A stretch of DNA of 64,000 nucleotides from assembly GCA_902799655.1 (NCBI GenBank), contig CADCBH010000027.1, positions 1 to 64,000 on the forward strand. The letters are read 5' to 3'. The DNA is from an uncultured Bacteroidales bacterium (GTDB taxonomy: Bacteria; Bacteroidota; Bacteroidia; Bacteroidales; Bacteroidaceae). Positions 59,922 through 64,000 of this stretch are shown here, in pieces (the stretch's first letter is position 1; each line of letters starts with the position of its first letter). The position numbers and the translations under genes were made by a program. Below the pieces are notes generated by a model. That model had not been told where the DNA came from and did not search any database. It worked only from the letters and a program-made list of their open reading frames with translations.

Positions 59922-60314
59922 CTATTGTGCTTCTGTCATATCGCCTTCAATGTATAGTCGCGTCATCTCGACGGCCCCATTGGTGCGAACGGTTATCGAC
60001 TTCTTGAAGTGACCGGGGAACTTGCCCTCACCATTGTACGTCACCTTAATCTCACCCTTCTCACCAGGCTTCACAGGTGTCTTAGTATATTCAGGCACTG
60101 TGCATCCGCATGAGGCGATAGCCTGATTGATGACCAACGGCTGCTCGCCGATATTGGTATAGGTAAATACACAAGTCACCACGGGCTCCTTCTCCGAGAA
60201 TGTGCCAAAGTTATGGGTGGTCTTATCAAACTTGATTTGTGCAGGAGTCTGGGCCATAGCCATCATCACTCCGCATACCAGCAACAAGGCTGAACATATC
60301 ATCTTTTTCATCAT
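59922..60314 (-). CDS. DUF1573 family secreted protein
   Basis: 130 residues with a signal peptide (MMKKMICSALLLVCGVMMAMA). The mature part matches DUF1573: THNFGTFSEKEPVVTCVFTY, then IASCGCTVPEY (conserved Cys-Gly-Cys) and GEIKVTYNGEGKFPGHFKKS. The fold is Ig-like. Common in Bacteroidota, periplasmic or surface; function unknown, and the CGC pair may be redox- or metal-active. Single gene with a -7 box at 60346. Confidence 0.85.
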   Translation of the reverse strand: MMKKMICSALLLVCGVMMAMAQTPAQIKFDKTTHNFGTFSEKEPVVTCVFTYTNIGEQPLVINQAIASCGCTVPEYTKTPVKPGEKGEIKVTYNGEGKFPGHFKKSITVRTNGAVEMTRLYIEGDMTEAQ

Positions 60315-60345
60315 CTTTCAGTTTTAATGAGTCAATTAATGGCTG

Positions 60346-60353
60346 CAAATGTA
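60346..60353 (-). promoter_or_regulatory. -7 box of the DUF1573 gene
   Basis: TACATTTG on the minus strand, 31 bp before the ATG. No TTTG at -33. Confidence 0.45.
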
Positions 60354-60424
60354 GGAGATTTTCTCCATAACTGTATCATTTCGCTGACTATTTTTAGTTA
60401 ATTTAACTCATGAAAGAGCCGAAA

Positions 60425-60557
60425 TTACCATTTGAAGGTGAAGTACGAGCCTTCGAGGGTCATGAATGAGGGAGAAGCTCAACTTATTGATGGAGTCCGA
60501 CTGTGCCCAGCATGCTGTAGATGTCATCAGCAACATCATGATGCAACATCTTTTCAT
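60425..60557 (-). pseudogene. Remnant of a secreted or outer-membrane protein gene
   Basis: From ATG 60557 the frame gives a signal peptide (MKRCCIMMLLMTSTACWAQS) and a few residues (DSINKL). In the next frame, shortly after, comes MTLEGSYFTFKW and a TAA at 60425, which looks like the terminal strand of a barrel protein. The two parts read like the two ends of one gene with nearly everything between them deleted and the frame lost. A reading of 49 codons in the first frame alone also exists and gives no sensible protein. The call rests on pattern only. Confidence 0.4.
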
Positions 60558-60652
60558 AGGCAAGACGATTGGTTTATTCGAATTCGAAGAGACTGATGAA
60601 TCCCGTCAGTTTGAAAACATTCATTGTTGTTTTTAAATATTTTTAATGAGTG

Positions 60653-61533
60653 TCAGTATATTCTTTCCGTGTCTGTTTTTCCACCCACTGGCGTTAGAAT
60701 ACGTGCAGCTTGTTGCCGTTCTGGTCTTCCATTGTAAAGTAGGCGGTATAGTCATCGTCAGCTTTCAGCACCTTGAGCACCTCTCTCATGACGGGTGTAT
60801 CCTGACCTGCCAGCCAGGTGTATTTGCTGGTCACCAGATAGCGCTGTGTCGATTGGTATATCTTCTCGTCGTTCATGAGCTCGTTCAGCCATCCCAGTGA
60901 GATGTCAGCATGGACGACAGCCACAAACTTGTTGTCGCTCGAATACACAGGCACGCTATAGGTTGTCACCTCAGCCTTGGCACCTTCATTGTCCATGTAG
61001 GGCTCACACCAGTTGCCCTTGCCTGTATTCTTTGCCAGGTTATAAAAGTCAGCCTTGAAGTAGTCGTGTTGGGCCGATCCCAGCTGCATGGTCTCGATGG
61101 TGCCGTTGGCCCTGCGCACGGCATAGGGCTCAAACCATCGCCCCTTCTGTGGGTAATAGTAGGGTGCGAACGAGATACCGAATCCCAGGATAAAGGAGTT
61201 GTATTGCGCCAGCATCTCGGGCGTCTCGAACATCCAGTCCGCGCTCTCCAGGTCGCGGTTGACTACCCATGCCATATTGTCGATAGTCACCTCTACATTA
61301 GCCAGTTTGTTGCGAATGTTCATATAGGTAGCATCCATCTCGCGCTTCACCGTATGTTCCATGGTCCGCTGTATGAATTTCTGGGCGGCGATGTACATGA
61401 TGCCTGTTGTCAGTTCTAGGAGCAGTGCAGCAACGATGATGACAATGACGCTGGTATAGGTCTTCATGACCGTCCTCATATTCTGCCACCATTCTTTAGG
61501 ATTGGTGTTTATCTTGATATGGCTTCTCCGCAT
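60653..61533 (-). pseudogene. Cache-type sensor protein, frameshifted and truncated
   Basis: The open frame gives 279 residues: a membrane helix (about 27-48, TSVIVIIVAALLLEL), then a Cache sensor domain (LGFGISFAPYYYPQKGRWFE, WCEPYMDNEGAKAEVTTYSV, VAVVHADISLGWL) and stops at LHVF. Families with this domain go on to a second helix and a HAMP plus phosphatase or kinase domain. One base is missing at about 60696: restoring it gives HVFYTPVGGKTD, the expected continuation, for about 14 residues before another stop at 60653. So a 1-base deletion and a larger 3' deletion have removed the output domain. As it stands it could sense but not signal. Confidence 0.65.
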
Positions 61534-61562
61534 TTTCTGTCAAATCGTTTAGTTTTTTGATG

Positions 61563-61570
61563 CAAAGATA
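61563..61570 (-). promoter_or_regulatory. -7 box of the Cache sensor remnant
   Basis: TATCTTTG on the minus strand, 29 bp before ATG 61533. A CAAA (TTTG) sits about 25 bp further, slightly too far. Confidence 0.4.
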
Positions 61571-61647
61571 CAAAAAAAAGTATTTATTTCGAATGCAAAG
61601 TTTTAAAAAAAAAATATAGAATCAGCAAATTATAATGAAAATATTTG

Positions 61648-61655
61648 TACCTTTG
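61648..61655 (+). promoter_or_regulatory. -7 box of the C10 peptidase gene
   Basis: TACCTTTG, 38 bp before ATG 61694. Confidence 0.5.
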
Positions 61656-61693
61656 TGCACTCAGATTATGGTTAAATAAAAAAACATACTATA

Positions 61694-64000
61694 ATGAAAA
61701 ATTTACTGATACGGATGTTTGTTGCCGCATTCTGCCTGCCATCGGTAGTGCTGGGTGCAGAGATTAGTCAGCAGGAAGCCAAGGAAAAGGCTTGTGCCTT
61801 TATGCAGCAGCTGCAGGGACGAAGGGCTCAGAATCTTGGAGGTGTCAACAGTCAGAAGTTGCAGTCCGTAGAGGTGGGTCTGCAGGCGCTCTACGCATTC
61901 AACTGCGAGGGTGGGGGCTATGTCATCGTCAGCGGTGACGACGCTACAACGCCTATCCTGGGCTATTCGCCCGATGGTGCACTCAATGTTGACGAGATGC
62001 CTGCCAACCTCCGTACGTGGCTGGAGGGCTATGCCGACCAGATACGCAGACTGCAGCGGGGCGAGGCAAAAGTGGCTGCACGCAGAGCTCCCGTACAGCG
62101 CGAAAATATCAATCCTCTCATCGAGAGCCTATGGAACCAGCGAGCCCCCTTCAACTGGGAGTGCCCGAAGGATATTAGAGCTGATGTGCTGTCAGCCTCA
62201 GGCTGTGTGGCGACCGCGATGTCGCAGGTGATGTATTTCCACAAGTGGCCACAAGAGGCTACGACAGCCTATACGACTATTGGTAAGAAGAATGTGCCTT
62301 CAACGACTTTCGACTGGAATAATATGCTGCCCGTCTATGAAGAAGGGAAATACACGGATGCTCAAGGCAATGCCGTTGCTCACCTGATACGATGGGCTGG
62401 CTGGAGTGTCGATATGGAATATACTGCAGAGATGTCTGGTGCAGTGTCAGGTCGTGTCGAGAAGGCTTTACGCCTGTGTTTCGGCTATGACAAGAATACA
62501 CATTGGGTGAATTACAACAACTACTCATTAGACGAGTGGGAAGAACTCATCTACAATGAACTGGCCAACCGCCGTCCCGTCATCTACAGTGGCTACAACT
62601 CCAACCACGAGGGACACTGTTTCGTCTGCGATGGCTACAAGGATGGCAAGTTCCACTTCAATTGGGGATGGGGTGGCAAGGCTGATGGCTTTTTCGAGAT
62701 CCGTGTGCTCAATCCCTCCTTCTCGGGTGTGGGCGGCAGCACGGTCAATCTCAGCTGGTCAGACCTGAACGATGCTACCATAGGCATTCAGAAACCTACT
62801 GACGATGCTGCTATCGACTATCCTCCCTCTACGGAGACCAACGAGGGGTTCTATGTCTTTGGCCCCACAGAACTGACACGAAACTCTACCAAAGAGGCCT
62901 TCCCTCGTATCTGGACCCACTTCTATGTCTGCAGCGCTACCAACGCTTATATCAACCAGTGGGCTTACCGTTATGCGCTGTTGAAGGGCGACCGCATCCA
63001 CTGCATGCTCTGGGGTGGCAGGAATAAGATAGATCTCAATAGCTACGACTTGATCTCGATAGCCAATTTCAGCGTGGTACTGCCCGATACGCTATCTGAC
63101 GGAGAATATCGCATGGTGCCGATGCACGAAACGGGTAAGGAACCTACCATCAAGGATGTCGTCGCAGGTTCTCAGTATAATTACATCGGTGTCAAGATAG
63201 AGGGTACCAAACTGACTCTGAAGAGCCATCCTGAGGCACACTTGGAGGTGAGCAATCCGCGCAAGACATTCCATGAGGACGACGGGTCGGTGCGTACCGT
63301 CACCTTTACTGTCAAGAATACGGGGCAGGAGGAATACATAGGCTATATCAATCTGTATATCCCTGAGTCGCAGATACTCTGGAGCTATGAACGCATACGC
63401 CTCTATCCTGGTGAGACGCGCGACTTCACCGTGACTTCGAAGGGAAAGACATCCAAGTTGTACACCACGTTGTTGCCCAATGCTGATTTCAGCGTTTATG
63501 CCGACCGCTCGTTTGCCAACTGGCTCTATGGCAAGAAAGTCAATCTCCAGCAGTACGCCTTCGGCAATCTCACGATTACTAGTCCATATATTGACCACGA
63601 GAAAAAAATCATCAAGGGCAACCAGCTGGAAGCATCCGTCAGCGTCACCAACCAGTCAGCAGCTGATTACAATAAGTTTTGCGAATTCCTGATTCTGAAT
63701 GCCGACAGCCTCTATGACGAAATGATGCTCCTGTCTAATACGCCGGAGATTGGCGCAGGAAAGACCTATGCCGGTGAGGGTAAGAAGACCCTCAGCTCAA
63801 ATTGGAAAAAAGTGGTGTTTAGCTTCCGCTACCGAACAGGTGGAAACTTCATGGGCGAAATCTATTCTGATGTCTATACCGTCCAGCCTGTCATCTATTC
63901 TTTTACGAAGGATGGTAAGGAACAGCGACATGAAGACTGTGAGGTCTTCGAGACTCCAGAGAATGTCACACTCGTCATGCTCCAGAATACGAATGTGAAG
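61694..64000 (+). CDS. C10 family (streptopain-like) cysteine peptidase, 5' part
   Basis: At least 769 codons, open to the window edge. Signal peptide (MKNLLIRMFVAAFCLPSVVL then GA), a propeptide of about 120 residues (EAKEKACAFMQQL, GGYVIVSGDDATTPILGYS), then the C10 papain-like domain. Catalytic Cys171 is in SASGCVATAMSQVMYFHKWP and His308 in HEGHCFVCDGYK, followed by FHFNWGWGGKADGFF. Beyond residue 350 there are beta-rich domains of unknown type, probably leading to a sorting tail outside the window. An exported proteinase like Streptococcus SpeB or Prevotella interpain. The propeptide keeps it inactive until secretion. Confidence 0.9.
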   Translation, partial: MKNLLIRMFVAAFCLPSVVLGAEISQQEAKEKACAFMQQLQGRRAQNLGGVNSQKLQSVEVGLQALYAFNCEGGGYVIVSGDDATTPILGYSPDGALNVDEMPANLRTWLEGYADQIRRLQRGEAKVAARRAPVQRENINPLIESLWNQRAPFNWECPKDIRADVLSASGCVATAMSQVMYFHKWPQEATTAYTTIGKKNVPSTTFDWNNMLPVYEEGKYTDAQGNAVAHLIRWAGWSVDMEYTAEMSGAVSGRVEKALRLCFGYDKNTHWVNYNNYSLDEWEELIYNELANRRPVIYSGYNSNHEGHCFVCDGYKDGKFHFNWGWGGKADGFFEIRVLNPSFSGVGGSTVNLSWSDLNDATIGIQKPTDDAAIDYPPSTETNEGFYVFGPTELTRNSTKEAFPRIWTHFYVCSATNAYINQWAYRYALLKGDRIHCMLWGGRNKIDLNSYDLISIANFSVVLPDTLSDGEYRMVPMHETGKEPTIKDVVAGSQYNYIGVKIEGTKLTLKSHPEAHLEVSNPRKTFHEDDGSVRTVTFTVKNTGQEEYIGYINLYIPESQILWSYERIRLYPGETRDFTVTSKGKTSKLYTTLLPNADFSVYADRSFANWLYGKKVNLQQYAFGNLTITSPYIDHEKKIIKGNQLEASVSVTNQSAADYNKFCEFLILNADSLYDEMMLLSNTPEIGAGKTYAGEGKKTLSSNWKKVVFSFRYRTGGNFMGEIYSDVYTVQPVIYSFTKDGKEQRHEDCEVFETPENVTLVMLQNTNVK

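Noticed and set aside
60653-61533. A complete stand-alone Cache protein
   Set aside because: The downstream out-of-frame continuation YTPVGGKTD fits the family, so a frameshift is the better explanation.

Overview
The window is a piece of a Bacteroidota chromosome, most likely a rumen- or gut-type Prevotella or close relative (Prevotellaceae). Three things support this: paired SusC/SusD genes beside glycan-binding lipoproteins; an 11-subunit Nuo complex with a fused nuoCD and no nuoEFG; and -7 boxes of the form TAnnTTTG ahead of most transcription units, several with a TTTG-like -33 box about 20 bp upstream. CHU_C, DUF1573, DUF3078, PorT-like and HU-HIG-like proteins fit the same phylum. No tRNA, rRNA or CRISPR array was recognised.

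Layout. (1) 1-1,350: mobile and prophage debris. A broken Rha-like phage gene is followed by a Y1 (HUH) transposase with an extra C-terminal domain, bracketed by a 63-bp direct repeat. (2) 1,353-24,070: a large beta-mannan utilisation locus in several transcription units. It holds secreted GH26 mannanases, a GH26-GH5 fusion, two CE7-type acetyl esterases, SusC/SusD, two surface glycan-binding lipoproteins, a lipoprotein GH26, a GH130 mannosylglucose phosphorylase and a cellobiose 2-epimerase. Inferred flow: surface enzymes deacetylate and cut glucomannan, SusCD imports oligosaccharides, the lipoprotein GH26 releases mannobiose, the cytoplasmic epimerase converts it to mannosyl-glucose, and GH130 yields mannose-1-phosphate plus glucose. 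No inner-membrane sugar transporter and no PUL regulator is encoded inside the window. (3) 24,169-26,030: a PafA-like phosphatase and a small HTH protein. (4) 26,138-36,227: the nuoABCDHIJKLMN operon, in which nuoA has an in-frame internal gap and nuoN is frameshifted near its 5' end. (5) 36,421-38,468: a short LLAGS-motif peptide, a fimbrillin-like lipoprotein, a small DNA-binding protein and an HU-like protein preceded by six 22-bp tandem repeats.

(6) 38,520-44,085 (minus strand): a CHU_C protein, uvrA and a TPR sensor kinase, joined by 4-bp overlaps. (7) 44,183-50,175 (plus strand): a LysM protein, a PorT-like barrel, a POT peptide transporter, an NhaC antiporter and an EEP-family protein. 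(8) 50,169-58,481 (minus strand): yidC, a DUF1846 protein, an S9 peptidase, an MFS transporter and a RidA-like protein. (9) 58,579-64,000: a DUF3078 barrel protein, a DUF1573 protein, a decayed region with a frameshifted Cache sensor, and the start of a C10 (streptopain) peptidase that runs off the window.

Main points for a second look: a beta-rich W-G-W module that occurs about eight times across four proteins of the mannan locus; AGTATCA-like sites shared by the two divergent control regions of that locus; the paired LLAGS peptides; the HU-linked 22-bp array; short tandem repeats that have entered coding sequence in nuoN and uvrA; and apparent lesions in nuoA, nuoN and the Cache sensor that need read-level checking.
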